NCBI RefSeq assembly: GCF_030548295.1
Contig: NZ_JAUOSB010000021.1
Span: 1 to 46,633 of the forward strand
DNA from: Wenyingzhuangia sp. 2_MG-2023
GTDB taxonomy: Bacteria; Bacteroidota; Bacteroidia; Flavobacteriales; Flavobacteriaceae
Direction of reading: 5' to 3'
DNA length: 46,633 nucleotides
The notes under the pieces are model-generated. The model was not told where the DNA came from, did not search any database, and was given only the letters and a program-made list of their open reading frames with translations. Made by a program: the position numbers and the translations under genes. Shown piece by piece: positions 8,421 through 18,700 of this stretch (position 1 is its first letter; the number at the start of each line of letters is the position of its first letter).

Positions 8421-11003
8421 ATGAAATATTTTAAAACAACAGTTTGTTTTGTTTTTTTTCTAATGAGTTTATTTACTATAAATGCTCAAACTTGGAAAGA
8501 TCCAAATGCAAAGATTGAAAACAGAGTTGAAGATTTATTATCTAAAATGACTTTGGAAGAAAAAATTAGTTATTGTGGCTCTAGAATACCTGAAATAAAA
8601 CGTTTGGGAATTCCATATTTTGAATGGTATGGAGAAGCTTTGCACGGAATTATTTCTTGGAACTGTACCCAATTTCCACAAAACAACGCTATGGGTTCTA
8701 CTTGGAATCCTGATTTAATGTTTGATGTTGCCACGGCAATTTCTAACGAAGCAAGAGCCTTAAAAAACGCAGGAAGAAAAGAAGTCATGATGTTTTCTCC
8801 AACGGTAAACATGGCAAGAGACCCTAGATGGGGAAGAAATGAAGAATGTTACAGTGAAGATCCCTTTCACATGTCCGAAATGGCACGTATGTACGTTAGA
8901 GGAATGCAAGGAAACGATCCGAAATATGTAAAAACCGTTACTACTGTTAAACATTATGTAGCTAATAATGTTGATAAAGGAAGAGAGAAAATACATTCTT
9001 ATATAAATAAAAAAGATTTGTATGAATACTATTTTCCAGCATACAAAACATGTATAGTAGATGAAAAAGCAACAGGAATTATGACCGCATTAAATGGTTT
9101 AAATGGTGTTCCTTGTTCTGCTGATAAATGGTTGGTTAATGATGTATTAAGAAACGAATGGGGTTTTAAAGGATATGTAATTGCTGATTGGACTGCTGTG
9201 GAAGGTATTGAGACACGCATGCATTATGCAAAATCTCAGGCGGAAGCTGCTGCCATGGCTATAAAAGCAGGGGTAGACCAGGAATGTTATAGAAATAAGG
9301 TAAAAAAAGCTCCTATGGTGTATGCATTACCTCAATCTTTAGAACAAGGTTTAATTACAGAAGAAGAATTAAATATAACTGTTAAAAGATTACTAAGACT
9401 TCGTTTTATGACTGGTGATTTTGATGATGCAAAATTAAACCCATATTCAAACATCCCAAAAAGTGTTTTAGAATGTGATGCTCACAAAAACTTAGCTTTA
9501 AAAGCAGCAGAACAATCTATCGTTCTATTAAAAAACGAAAATAACATTCTTCCATTAAAAAAGGATATTAAAAATGTAGCTGTTGTTGGTCCTTTTGCTG
9601 ACAGATGTTGGATGGGAATTTATTCTGGAAATCCTCAACACAAAGTAAGTCCTTTAGAAGGAATCAAAAAAGCTGTAAAAGGTAATGTAACCTATGCAGA
9701 AGGTTGTTCTATTGAAGAAGGAGCTGATGACAGTGCAAAAATTAAAGAAGCTGTTGCCTTGGCAAAAAAATCTGAGTATGTAATTGTTGTTGTAGGTAAT
9801 GATGAAACTACTTCTACAGAAAACATAGACCGTATGTCTTTAAAATTGCCAGGAAACCAACATGAATTAATCAAAGCTGTTCGTAAAGTAAATAAAAATG
9901 TAATTCTAGCCGTTGTACCAAGTGGTTCTACATCTATTGGATGGGAGCAACAAAACATTCCTGGAATTGTTTGTGCATGGGCAAATGGTCAAGAACAAGG
10001 AACTGCTTTGGCAAATGTATTGTTTGGTGATGTAAATCCTGGTGGTAAACTAAACACTACTTGGTATCAATCTGTAAAAGATTTACCAGATTTTCATGAT
10101 TATAAGATAGCTGGAGGAAACAGAACTTACATGTATTTTGACGGAAAGCCTTTGTACCCGTTTGGATATGGTTTGAGTTATACTGATTTTGACATTGATA
10201 AAGTAGCTATCGATAAAAAGAAACTAGAAGCTAATGGATCTGTAACCGTTTCTGCAACTATTAAAAACAATGGTAAGGTTGATGGAGACGAAGTTCTTCA
10301 GGTTTACATCAGAAATGCAAAGACAGGAAAAAAAGCTCCTAAGAAAGCTTTAAAAGGATTCCAACGTGTTTCTGTAAAAGCAGGTCAATCAACAAAAGTA
10401 GAAATTCAAATTCCATACGAAGCTTTTACCTATTACAACGCAAAGAAAGAGCAATACATGGTAAAAAAAGGTACCTATGAAATTTTAGTAGGTAACTCTA
10501 GTGAAAACATTACCGCTGTTAAAAAGGTAGATGTTAAAGGTGGAATTGTACCCAAAATTAAAGTAGGGCAAAAAAGTGCTTTCTATAAATTTGATTCTAA
10601 AAAACACGGAAGAAACTGGGATTATTTATACCAAAACAAATCAGAAATGAGTTCTTCTAAAAAAGAAGAAAAAGACAATTCTGATTGGGTAGAATATGAA
10701 ATTGTTTTTGTGGATCCTGGTTTTTATGTAAATACATGGGATGCTGAATTAAGTTTTAAATCTGCAACTAAAGAAGCAATTATAGAGACTTTTATGGCAG
10801 GAAACTCTATTAAGTCTTACACTATTCTTAACAATCAAACCAAACTAAAAATTAAGATTCCTATTCCACCAGAATATGGTCAACCTGTTCGATTGAAAAT
10901 CAAAACTCGTAAAGGAGAAGTAACACATGAGTCTATAAAGATTATTCCTCCAGGCGATGTAAAACCTTTTGTGATTTCTAAAATTATAGATGCTTCTAAA
11001 TAA
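8421..11003 (+). CDS. Glycoside hydrolase family 3 (beta-glucosidase/beta-xylosidase type), exported
   Basis: This is a retaining exo-glycosidase of 860 residues. A signal peptide (about 1-22, ending INAQ) sends it out of the cytoplasm. The GH3 N-terminal barrel contains YFEWYGEALHGI, resembling beta-xylosidase members, then the conserved KHYVANN. The predicted nucleophile is Asp256 in GYVIADWTAVEG. The alpha/beta sandwich domain (about 370-580) and a fibronectin-III-like domain (about 600-690) follow. A further 150 residues (about 710-860) have no domain I recognise. The exact sugar cannot be read from sequence: beta-xyloside or beta-glucoside are most likely. No other carbohydrase gene is adjacent, and the SusC/SusD unit is 3 kb away on the other strand. 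Confidence 0.9.
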   Translation: MKYFKTTVCFVFFLMSLFTINAQTWKDPNAKIENRVEDLLSKMTLEEKISYCGSRIPEIKRLGIPYFEWYGEALHGIISWNCTQFPQNNAMGSTWNPDLMFDVATAISNEARALKNAGRKEVMMFSPTVNMARDPRWGRNEECYSEDPFHMSEMARMYVRGMQGNDPKYVKTVTTVKHYVANNVDKGREKIHSYINKKDLYEYYFPAYKTCIVDEKATGIMTALNGLNGVPCSADKWLVNDVLRNEWGFKGYVIADWTAVEGIETRMHYAKSQAEAAAMAIKAGVDQECYRNKVKKAPMVYALPQSLEQGLITEEELNITVKRLLRLRFMTGDFDDAKLNPYSNIPKSVLECDAHKNLALKAAEQSIVLLKNENNILPLKKDIKNVAVVGPFADRCWMGIYSGNPQHKVSPLEGIKKAVKGNVTYAEGCSIEEGADDSAKIKEAVALAKKSEYVIVVVGNDETTSTENIDRMSLKLPGNQHELIKAVRKVNKNVILAVVPSGSTSIGWEQQNIPGIVCAWANGQEQGTALANVLFGDVNPGGKLNTTWYQSVKDLPDFHDYKIAGGNRTYMYFDGKPLYPFGYGLSYTDFDIDKVAIDKKKLEANGSVTVSATIKNNGKVDGDEVLQVYIRNAKTGKKAPKKALKGFQRVSVKAGQSTKVEIQIPYEAFTYYNAKKEQYMVKKGTYEILVGNSSENITAVKKVDVKGGIVPKIKVGQKSAFYKFDSKKHGRNWDYLYQNKSEMSSSKKEEKDNSDWVEYEIVFVDPGFYVNTWDAELSFKSATKEAIIETFMAGNSIKSYTILNNQTKLKIKIPIPPEYGQPVRLKIKTRKGEVTHESIKIIPPGDVKPFVISKIIDASK

Positions 11004-11024
11004 AATTAGAATCCATATAAAACT

Positions 11025-11060
11025 AAAAGCTCAGATGATTTATAAATCGTCTGAGCTTTT
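11025..11060. terminator. Bidirectional terminator between GH3 and regulator genes
   Basis: An 18-bp inverted repeat with one wobble pair (AAAAGCTCAG arm, with its complement ending GAGCTTTT) lies between two convergent genes. A-rich and T-rich ends allow termination in both directions. Confidence 0.85.
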
Positions 11061-11063
11061 TAA

Positions 11064-12557
11064 TTAAATACTATTGATGTACGTAACCAAATTATCATCT
11101 CTATGTAAACTTAGCTTCTTTCTCAATCTATAGCGAGCTTTGTTTACACTATCCGCAGAAACCCCTAATAATTGAGCCATTTCTTTGGTAGAAAAATTCA
11201 GTTTGATCAATGCACAAAGTTTTAATTCATTTCTACTTAAATTGGAATGTTTTTTACCTAAAGATTCATAAAAAGAACTGTTTACCTGTACAAACCTAGT
11301 CTCAAACTCTTCCCATGTTTTGGTAGCATTTATTTTAATGGTACTTTTTATTTGTTCTACAAACGTATCGTCTTTATCCCTCTTTATTTCTTTAAGCCCT
11401 TTTTTTATTTCTTCTAATAGTTTGTCTTTTTCCATTAATTGCAAAGCCGTTACCGCCAATTCCTTTTTCTTAATTTCAACTTCAGCTTGAGCTCTTTCTC
11501 TCTCTAGTTTTTTTTCTATTAGATGTTTTTTTCGAATCAATCTAATTCCAAAAATTGATGTGGTTATCGTAAGAACAACCAAAATAATTGAAAAAATTAA
11601 CTGTGCATTCAATTTTTCCTTTTGAGTTTTGATCAATTGTAACTCTTGTTCTTTTTGAATTCTTTTGTTTTGAATGATAGACATTCTATAAGAATCCTTA
11701 ATCTCAAACAATTGCTTGTTCCGAACACTTTGACTCCCGAACAGACTATCTCCTAAAATTTTAGAATTCGTCATTTGCTCAAATGCCAGCTTGTAATTTC
11801 CTAATTCACTATTTAATTTTGATGCTTTTTCTAGCATATCTACCTTAAGCCCAATTCGTGTATTGTTCTCAGAAATAAGCTTTAAACTCTTGTCATAAAA
11901 AAACAAGGCCTTTTCTTTATCTTCTTTTTTACTGTACAAATCTCCTAACATAGAATATACAATAGACATATAATCATGTTGATTAGATATCTGATTTAAA
12001 AATTGCGTAAGAATTTTTTCAGATGCATCGTAATTCCCTGTTAAGGTATTAACATGTGCCTTTTCTGTAAGAACATATATTTTATCATCAAAAGGACTCT
12101 GTAAAGAATCTAAAATTTGTTCACTTATAGCTACATATTCTTTTGCTAAACTATATTTATTATTCATTCTATACGTTAGTGCAGCAGCATAATACAAATT
12201 AGCTTTCTCTTTAGCTTCTTCTAAATATCCCAATTCAGTCGCATATACAAACATAGAGTCTACAGCTGCAATGGCTTTGTTTTTTTGATGAAAAATAGAA
12301 TACAATAACGACAAATTTTTATACGCTTTGTATTTAATTTTTGGGTTATTTAAAGAATCTGAAGCAATTAACGCATTCCATATTTTATCATATGCTTCTG
12401 GGTAATAAGCAAGTGACGTAAGATGTTTTGATTCCTCTAAATCAACCTCTACTTGTTTTAGAAATAGATGATGATCTGATAAACCTATATTTTCTTGAGC
12501 ATAGTTTTTTTGTTGAAACAGAAAAATAAAAACAGTTAAAAACAATTGTTTAAACAT
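11064..12557 (-). CDS. TPR-repeat membrane protein with LuxR-type HTH
   Basis: This is a one-protein signal transducer of 497 residues of the type common in Bacteroidota. A signal peptide (about 1-20) is followed by periplasmic tetratricopeptide repeats (about 40-270). Next come one membrane helix (about 320-342, LIFSIILVVLTITTSIFG) and a cytoplasmic coiled coil rich in Lys and Glu (about 345-405). A C-terminal helix-turn-helix (about 440-490) contains LSRNELKLCALIKLNFSTKE and SADSVNKARYRLRKKL. It probably senses an extracytoplasmic condition and binds DNA directly. No target can be inferred. It is convergent with the GH3 gene, and the SulP transporter gene lies upstream on the same strand behind two terminators. 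Confidence 0.85.
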   Translation of the reverse strand: MFKQLFLTVFIFLFQQKNYAQENIGLSDHHLFLKQVEVDLEESKHLTSLAYYPEAYDKIWNALIASDSLNNPKIKYKAYKNLSLLYSIFHQKNKAIAAVDSMFVYATELGYLEEAKEKANLYYAAALTYRMNNKYSLAKEYVAISEQILDSLQSPFDDKIYVLTEKAHVNTLTGNYDASEKILTQFLNQISNQHDYMSIVYSMLGDLYSKKEDKEKALFFYDKSLKLISENNTRIGLKVDMLEKASKLNSELGNYKLAFEQMTNSKILGDSLFGSQSVRNKQLFEIKDSYRMSIIQNKRIQKEQELQLIKTQKEKLNAQLIFSIILVVLTITTSIFGIRLIRKKHLIEKKLERERAQAEVEIKKKELAVTALQLMEKDKLLEEIKKGLKEIKRDKDDTFVEQIKSTIKINATKTWEEFETRFVQVNSSFYESLGKKHSNLSRNELKLCALIKLNFSTKEMAQLLGVSADSVNKARYRLRKKLSLHRDDNLVTYINSI

Positions 12558-12617
12558 ACTTCATAAACTTATTATTGTAAGATTTCTACTTTGTCTTAAA
12601 TTTTCATCTAAGTTAAA

Positions 12618-12644
12618 AAAGCTGTCTATTGTGTAGACAGCTTT
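12618..12644 (-). terminator. Second hairpin downstream of the SulP gene
   Basis: A perfect 11-bp stem (AAAGCTGTCTA with TAGACAGCTTT) around a 5-base loop lies 90 bases past the SulP stop and 60 bases before the TPR-HTH start. It separates the two genes transcriptionally. Confidence 0.65.
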
Positions 12645-12671
12645 CATTGTATTTTGCATTTAAATATAACA

Positions 12672-12713
12672 AAAAAACATCCTTTTTGACAAAAGTCTAG
12701 AGAGATGTTTTTT
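12672..12713 (-). terminator. Terminator of the SulP gene
   Basis: AAAAAACATC pairs with GATGTTTTTT about 20 bases after the SulP stop codon. A small inner stem GAC/GTC helps close the loop. It is A-rich on both sides. Confidence 0.6.
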
Positions 12714-12733
12714 ATTGAATACTTACAGATACT

Positions 12734-13975
12734 TTATGCCATTCTTATTTTTTTCTTGTTTAGAATAGATTCTATAACTACAAAAGTGTAAGACACAAGA
12801 ACACCAATAGCTACGGCAAAAATTAAATCCCAAAACACTGTTAAAATCAAAACCAACAACATCACAATACCGTTTTTAAGGGGTTGTTTGTGTACAGTTT
12901 TTAAACTCTTTATATCCATTACTCCTATCCCTACAGTAACTAAAATTCCAGCCAAGACCGCATTAGGAATTAAAGAAGCCAATGGTCCTAAAACCATCAA
13001 AACAATTAATAAAAGTATACCTGCAATCATACCTGATAATTTGGTTTTTCCACCAGCATCTATATTTACAACGGTACGAATGGTAGCTCCAGCTCCAGGA
13101 ATCCCTCCAAAAAAAGCTGCAATAGCGTTTCCTATACCCTGCCCAATCAACTCTTTATTACTATTGTGTTTGGTATTGGTCATATTGTCTGCTACAACAG
13201 AAGTTAGCAAAGAATCTATAGTTCCTAAAAAAGCTAAAGTAAGAGCTGTTAAAATGTATGGTGAAAAACTACTGAAAGAAAACCTATTGAATATCTCAAA
13301 GTTTGCTTTTGGAAATCCTATAGGAATATCTCCAATTATTCCATAAGAACCCGATTCTAAAAACAGTAAAGCTCCTATACTAATTGTTAATAAAGCCACC
13401 AAGGTGCTAGGTATTGTTTTTGTTATTTTCTTAAATCCATAAATAATAAAAATTGTCAACACAGCTAATACAAATTCCACCGTATTTATATGAGTCAATG
13501 CATATGGAATTGTTTTTAAAGAAGCTGAAACCCCTCCTGCTTTATGACCAAAGACATTGGGAATTTGTGTTATTAAAATAATGAATCCTATTCCACTCAT
13601 AAACCCAGAAACTACCGTAGAAGGAATGTATTTTATAAGGTTTCCAAACTTTATGACTCCTAAAAACACTTGGAATAAACCTGCAACAAAAAACACCATT
13701 AAAATTAAAGGCAAAGCTTTAGCAACCTCTCCATTATTTGCATGAATTATGGTACCAACAGCTATCAAACTAACTGCTGTCATTGGTGCTGTTGGCCCAC
13801 TAATTTGTGTAGCTGTACCACCTAATAAAGCAGCAAAAAAACCAATAAATATAGCTCCATACAACCCTGCAGAAGCTCCTAATCCTGATTGTACTCCAAA
13901 AGCCAATGCCAAAGGCAACGCTACAATACCTGCAGTAATTCCTCCTAACAAATCTCCTCTTAAATTTTTAAACAT
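12734..13975 (-). CDS. SulP (SLC26) family anion transporter lacking STAS domain
   Basis: This inner-membrane secondary transporter has 413 residues. It contains the SulP signatures GGITAGIVALPLALAFGVQSG (residues 11-31), GTATQISGPTAPMT (about 53-66) and IPGAGATIRTVVN (about 290). There are about ten or eleven hydrophobic spans. Typical SulP proteins carry a cytoplasmic C-terminal STAS domain of roughly 100-150 residues. Here the protein stops directly after the last membrane span with NKKKIRMA. No frame of STAS type follows before the terminator, so the loss looks old. Substrates of the family include sulfate, bicarbonate and other anions; which one applies here is unknown. Confidence 0.88.
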   Translation of the reverse strand: MFKNLRGDLLGGITAGIVALPLALAFGVQSGLGASAGLYGAIFIGFFAALLGGTATQISGPTAPMTAVSLIAVGTIIHANNGEVAKALPLILMVFFVAGLFQVFLGVIKFGNLIKYIPSTVVSGFMSGIGFIILITQIPNVFGHKAGGVSASLKTIPYALTHINTVEFVLAVLTIFIIYGFKKITKTIPSTLVALLTISIGALLFLESGSYGIIGDIPIGFPKANFEIFNRFSFSSFSPYILTALTLAFLGTIDSLLTSVVADNMTNTKHNSNKELIGQGIGNAIAAFFGGIPGAGATIRTVVNIDAGGKTKLSGMIAGILLLIVLMVLGPLASLIPNAVLAGILVTVGIGVMDIKSLKTVHKQPLKNGIVMLLVLILTVFWDLIFAVAIGVLVSYTFVVIESILNKKKIRMA

Positions 13976-14105
13976 AGTCCTTACTCTTTGATACTATAAA
14001 GGTATTTAAGAGACAAAACACAAAAAAGACTAATTAGTATTTTTATCGAAAACGTTATATCTTATACATTACTAAGCACTAAACTATTCAATCTACACAA
14101 AGACT

Positions 14106-14141
14106 CAAGCCCAACTAGATAGTGATATCTAATTGAGCTTG
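14106..14141 (-). terminator. Hairpin after the SusC/SusD operon
   Basis: On the minus strand two 16-base arms pair completely around a TCAC loop. Two of the pairs are G-U, which pair in this strand's RNA but become A-C mismatches in the plus-strand RNA. This shows the structure is selected as minus-strand RNA. It lies about 28 bases past the SusD stop and marks the end of the operon. Confidence 0.7.
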
Positions 14142-14169
14142 GACTACTACTAAACTAAAAAACTATATT

Positions 14170-15723
14170 CTAATAATTATTCTGTTGTAAAACTCCTTTT
14201 GATAGAGTCATTTGAGAATAAGGAATTGGCATAACTTCGTGCTTTCCTATTTGGAAGCCTAAAGGTCCTAATACGGTTGCGGCTCTACCTGTTCTAATCA
14301 AATCATGATATCTATATCCTTCTCCCGCTAACTCAATACGTCTTTCTTTATAAATAGCATCACGTAAAACATCTCCTGTTAAAGTCAATGGTAAATCCTG
14401 AGGAAATAAATTCCCTACTCCCGCACTTTCTCTAGCACGCTTTCTAACTTTATTCACATATTCTATTGCAGTAGTTGGATCTGATTGATAAATAGCTTCT
14501 GCATACATTAAATAAACATCTGCTAATCTTAATAAGCGAATATTATTGGAGCTAATTGTATTTCCTAGTGTTGGAAAAGGGTTATTTGTATGAGGTGACC
14601 AAGAATATTTTTTATTAAACCAATGAGTCCCATAAACATCCCTTGGACTTATCTCTCCATCTTGCGTTATCGATAAAGGTTGATAAAAAGTAGTATCATA
14701 TCTAGGATCACGAATGGTATCTTTTGTAATAGGATCTACATTTACAACGTAAGCATCTCTTAAACCTTTTTTTGCTTGAATTAATCCGAAACCTTTTTCA
14801 CTTTTAGGAGTTAAATCTTTAACAATACCTGTTCCTAAATAGCTTGTATTTGTTGTACAAATTAATTCAAAAATAGATCCTTGATTCCATTCTCCACCTT
14901 CCTCAAAAATGGAACTAAAATCACTTGTTAAGCTATATCGTTTATCATCTTCTATCAATATTTTTCCATATTTTTTTACCTGATCCATTTTATTTTGATA
15001 CAAAGAAACACGCATCATGTAACCCAATGCAGCTCCTTTATCTGCATGACCATAATAACTAGGTCCTTTGTCAAATCTATAAGGTAAATCTGCTATTGCT
15101 ATTTTTAAATCAGCTTCAATTTGAGCATATGTTTCTTCGGTTGTAGATCTAGGCATATTAGAATCTTCATAGCTTGTTCCTTCTTTTATCAAAGGAACTC
15201 CTCCAAAAGAATTTACCAAATCAAAATAATAGTAGGCTCTTAAAAAATGTGCTTCTGCTAATATTTGTTTTTTTTCATTAACATTATCAAACGGAATATT
15301 AGGAACTTTTTCTATCACTAAGTTAGCATAGTTAATTCCTTTATAATTTATAGTCCATATTTCATTAAACATATTATTTGATGTCTGTATTTGATATAAT
15401 TCTTTTTGTAACAAAGGTGGATTGTCACTATAACGACTACCTCCTTTAATAAAATCATCGGTTCCTACATCTCCTAATAAAAGATCGGTTGAAATTGCAC
15501 CCCAAAAATTTGTATTATTCCCTAAATACATTTCATGTAGTGGTGCGTACGCAGAAGTTATAGCTTGTTGAGCGTCTTCAGGAGTTTTGTAAAAGTTTTC
15601 TGTTGTTGATACTCCATAAGCTTTACCGTCTAAATAATCAGTACTACAAGCATAAAAGCCTAATATAACTACAATATAGATATACTTAATATTTTTTCTT
15701 ATTTTATTATTTAATTTCATCAT
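14170..15723 (-). CDS. SusD/RagB family surface lipoprotein
   Basis: This is the surface-exposed ligand-binding partner of the SusC channel encoded just upstream (8-base gap). The 517-residue product has a lipoprotein signal with lipobox-like GFYAC, giving lipid-modified Cys26. Typical SusD features follow: helical TPR-like segments such as ILAEAHFLRAYYYFDLVNSFGGVPLI near residues 150-175, then near the C-terminus LRLADVYLMYAEA and IYKERRIELAGEGYRYHDLIRTG. Substrate is unknown: no glycosidase, protease or other degradative enzyme is encoded within the operon. A start one codon later is equally possible. Confidence 0.95.
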   Translation of the reverse strand: MMKLNNKIRKNIKYIYIVVILGFYACSTDYLDGKAYGVSTTENFYKTPEDAQQAITSAYAPLHEMYLGNNTNFWGAISTDLLLGDVGTDDFIKGGSRYSDNPPLLQKELYQIQTSNNMFNEIWTINYKGINYANLVIEKVPNIPFDNVNEKKQILAEAHFLRAYYYFDLVNSFGGVPLIKEGTSYEDSNMPRSTTEETYAQIEADLKIAIADLPYRFDKGPSYYGHADKGAALGYMMRVSLYQNKMDQVKKYGKILIEDDKRYSLTSDFSSIFEEGGEWNQGSIFELICTTNTSYLGTGIVKDLTPKSEKGFGLIQAKKGLRDAYVVNVDPITKDTIRDPRYDTTFYQPLSITQDGEISPRDVYGTHWFNKKYSWSPHTNNPFPTLGNTISSNNIRLLRLADVYLMYAEAIYQSDPTTAIEYVNKVRKRARESAGVGNLFPQDLPLTLTGDVLRDAIYKERRIELAGEGYRYHDLIRTGRAATVLGPLGFQIGKHEVMPIPYSQMTLSKGVLQQNNY

Positions 15724-15731
15724 AAACTAAT

Positions 15732-18700
15732 TTAAAATTTAACATTAAGCCCTAAAGAGAAGGTTCTAACCGATGGGTACCTCCCTCTATCAATTCCTAT
15801 ATCTAGAGGACTACCTCCCCCTGATCTACTAGAATTATCGATACCTACTTCAGGATCTAAACCATCATACTTAGTAAAAGTTAATAAGTTTTGAGCAGAT
15901 ACATAAAAGCGTACATCACTAATAAATGTTTTTGTCAACACATTTTTAGGTAACGCATATCCTAACTGTATATTTTTTAATCTCATATATGATCCATCTT
16001 TCACAAACCTACTTGACATCTGTGTATTGTTTCCTTGACTTGCAAAACTAGCTCTAGGCATTGTGTTAGAGGTTCCTGGTCCTGTCCATCTATCTAAAAC
16101 ACTTGTGTTAGAATTAGATGCCAAATCTCCAATCATCCAATAATCTGTTGAGTTAAAAATTTTATTTCCTTGACTTCCTTGGAAAAATGCAGAAAAATCA
16201 AATTGCTTATAATTCATGTCAATGTTAATTCCATACGTAAATTTTGGAAATGGTGATCCTATATACGTTCTATCATTATCATCTATTTTTCCATCTCCAT
16301 TTAAGTCTTTATATTTTACATCTCCAGGTTTGGTTCCTGTAAAATGAGCATTGTTGTCTATTTCTGCTTGGTTTTGAAAAATCCCTTCCATTTTGTAGCC
16401 ATAAAAAGAGGCTAACGGATGACCTGCTTCTGTTCTACTTATGTTTTTGAATGTATTTCCTTTCCCTGTTTGGATAAGACTCCCATCTCCTGATAATTCT
16501 AATACTTTATTTTTAATAAAAGAGACATTACCTCCTATATTAAAAGAAAAATCTTCTATTGTTTTTCTGTAATTAGCTGTCAATTCTAATCCTTTATTTC
16601 TTACATTTCCCAAATTAGAATATGGATTTTGTGCAAAACCAGCTGTAGCGACAATAGGCGATGCTAATAACATATTACTTGTTTGTTTAACAAAATATTC
16701 TGCTGTAAATGTTATTGAATTATGAAACAACGCCATGTCTAAACCAATATTACTAGTTTTTGTTGTTTCCCACTGTAAATTAGCATTCCCAGGTCTAAGT
16801 GGTGCAGCTCCTAAAGAAGTTGATTCATCTTTACCAAATAAATTATTAGTCTGACCAATTGCTACTGTGTTAAAAGTAACTGTATTTGGTATATTTTGAT
16901 TACCAGTTTCTCCCCAGCCTGCACGTAATTTTAATTGATTAATAGCACTTATGTGATAAAATTTTTCTTTGTGGATATTCCACGCTAATGCTAAGGATGG
17001 AAATTGTGCCCATTTGTTATTAGATCCAAAACGGGTAGACCCATCAAAACGATAAGTTCCAGTAAATAAATATCGATTATCGTAGCTATAATTTACTCTT
17101 CCAAAAAATGATAATAATTTAGATGAACTTATATTTCCCCCATTTCTAGCTGAAGAGATATCTCCTGATCCTAATGTTGGGTTTGCAACACTGGCAGGAA
17201 TTCCATTTCTGAATCCATTTAAACTATTAGAATTCAAATTTTGAATTTCTTGTCCTAACATAGCATTAAAACTATGTTTTTTGCTAAATGTTTTATTATA
17301 GTTTAACGTATTTGATAAAATTAGCACTTGATTTTGTGATCTACTTGCTGTGTAAGTACTTGATGGCTGACTCAATGTTGGTCCTACATTATAAGATTTA
17401 CGAAAGTTATCAACACTTGTATTATTAACCTGTAATCCAAAATTTGATCTAAAATTTAATCCTCTTATAATTTCTGCTTCCAAAAATAAATTCCCAAAGA
17501 AACTTTCTCTTACTTGAGGTGTTTGTTGATATTTAATCAATCCCATCGGATTTACAGCCTGGGGAGCATTCATTGGAGTCGATTCTTTTCCATCTACGTT
17601 GTAAAAAGGAGTCACAGGATCCATTAAATAACCACTAAAAGCAGCTTTATTTGATGAATTATTACCATAATTAGGCACTGAATTTCTATCAGACTTCGCG
17701 TATTGAATGTTGTGTCCTATTTTTATATTTGGTTTTATTTGATAAGTATTGTTAACTCTAAAATTTGTTCTCTTGTATTTTGTATTTTTTACAATACCAT
17801 CTTGATTTATATAACCAAAAGACACAAAATAAGTAGATTTATCTGTTCCTCCAGAAACAGACAATTGATGATTTTGCATAATGGCAGATTTGTACACTGC
17901 ATCTTTCCAATTGTAATTTTTTAAAGAAGAAAGATCTGCAAACATTGGAGCTTTTCCATCATTAGCATTTGCTTCATTGTACATTTTTGCATATTGAGTA
18001 GCATTTAATACCTTTAAGTTTTGTATTTTACTCTGAACACCAACATAAGTTTTATAACTAATAACAGGAGTTCCTTTTTTACCTTTTTTGGTAGTGATTA
18101 AAATCACTCCATTGGCCCCTCTAGAACCATAAATTGCAGTTGCCGATGCATCTTTTAACACCTCTACAGATTCTGCATCTTCCATATTAATGGTCGAAAC
18201 ATCATTGATAGGCACTCCATCAACCACATATAAAGGACCAGCTCCATTAACAGTTCCTACTCCTCTAATATTTACTGTGGGTGTAGCTCCTGGAGCTCCT
18301 GAACTCTTAGAAACCGTAACTCCTGCTGCTCTACCCTGAATGGCTTGTGCTAAATTTGTGTTTTGAGTTTTGTTTATTTCTTCTGTATTTACAGATGATA
18401 ATGCCCCTGTTACATCTGATTTTTTTACAGAACCATACCCTACCATTACTACAGCATCTAGCTCACTTACATCTTGTTCTAAAGCAACATTGATGGTTGT
18501 TTGATTTCCTACAATCACTTCTTTATCCTTGTAACCTACATAAGAAAACACCAATACTGCGTTCTTTGTGTTTACAGCAATTTGATAATTTCCATCAAAA
18601 TCTGTAATCACTCCTTGATTGGTTCCTTTTACAACAACATTGGCTCCAGGCACTGGCATTCCTCCATCATCTTTTACAACTCCTTTTATGGTTACCCCCT

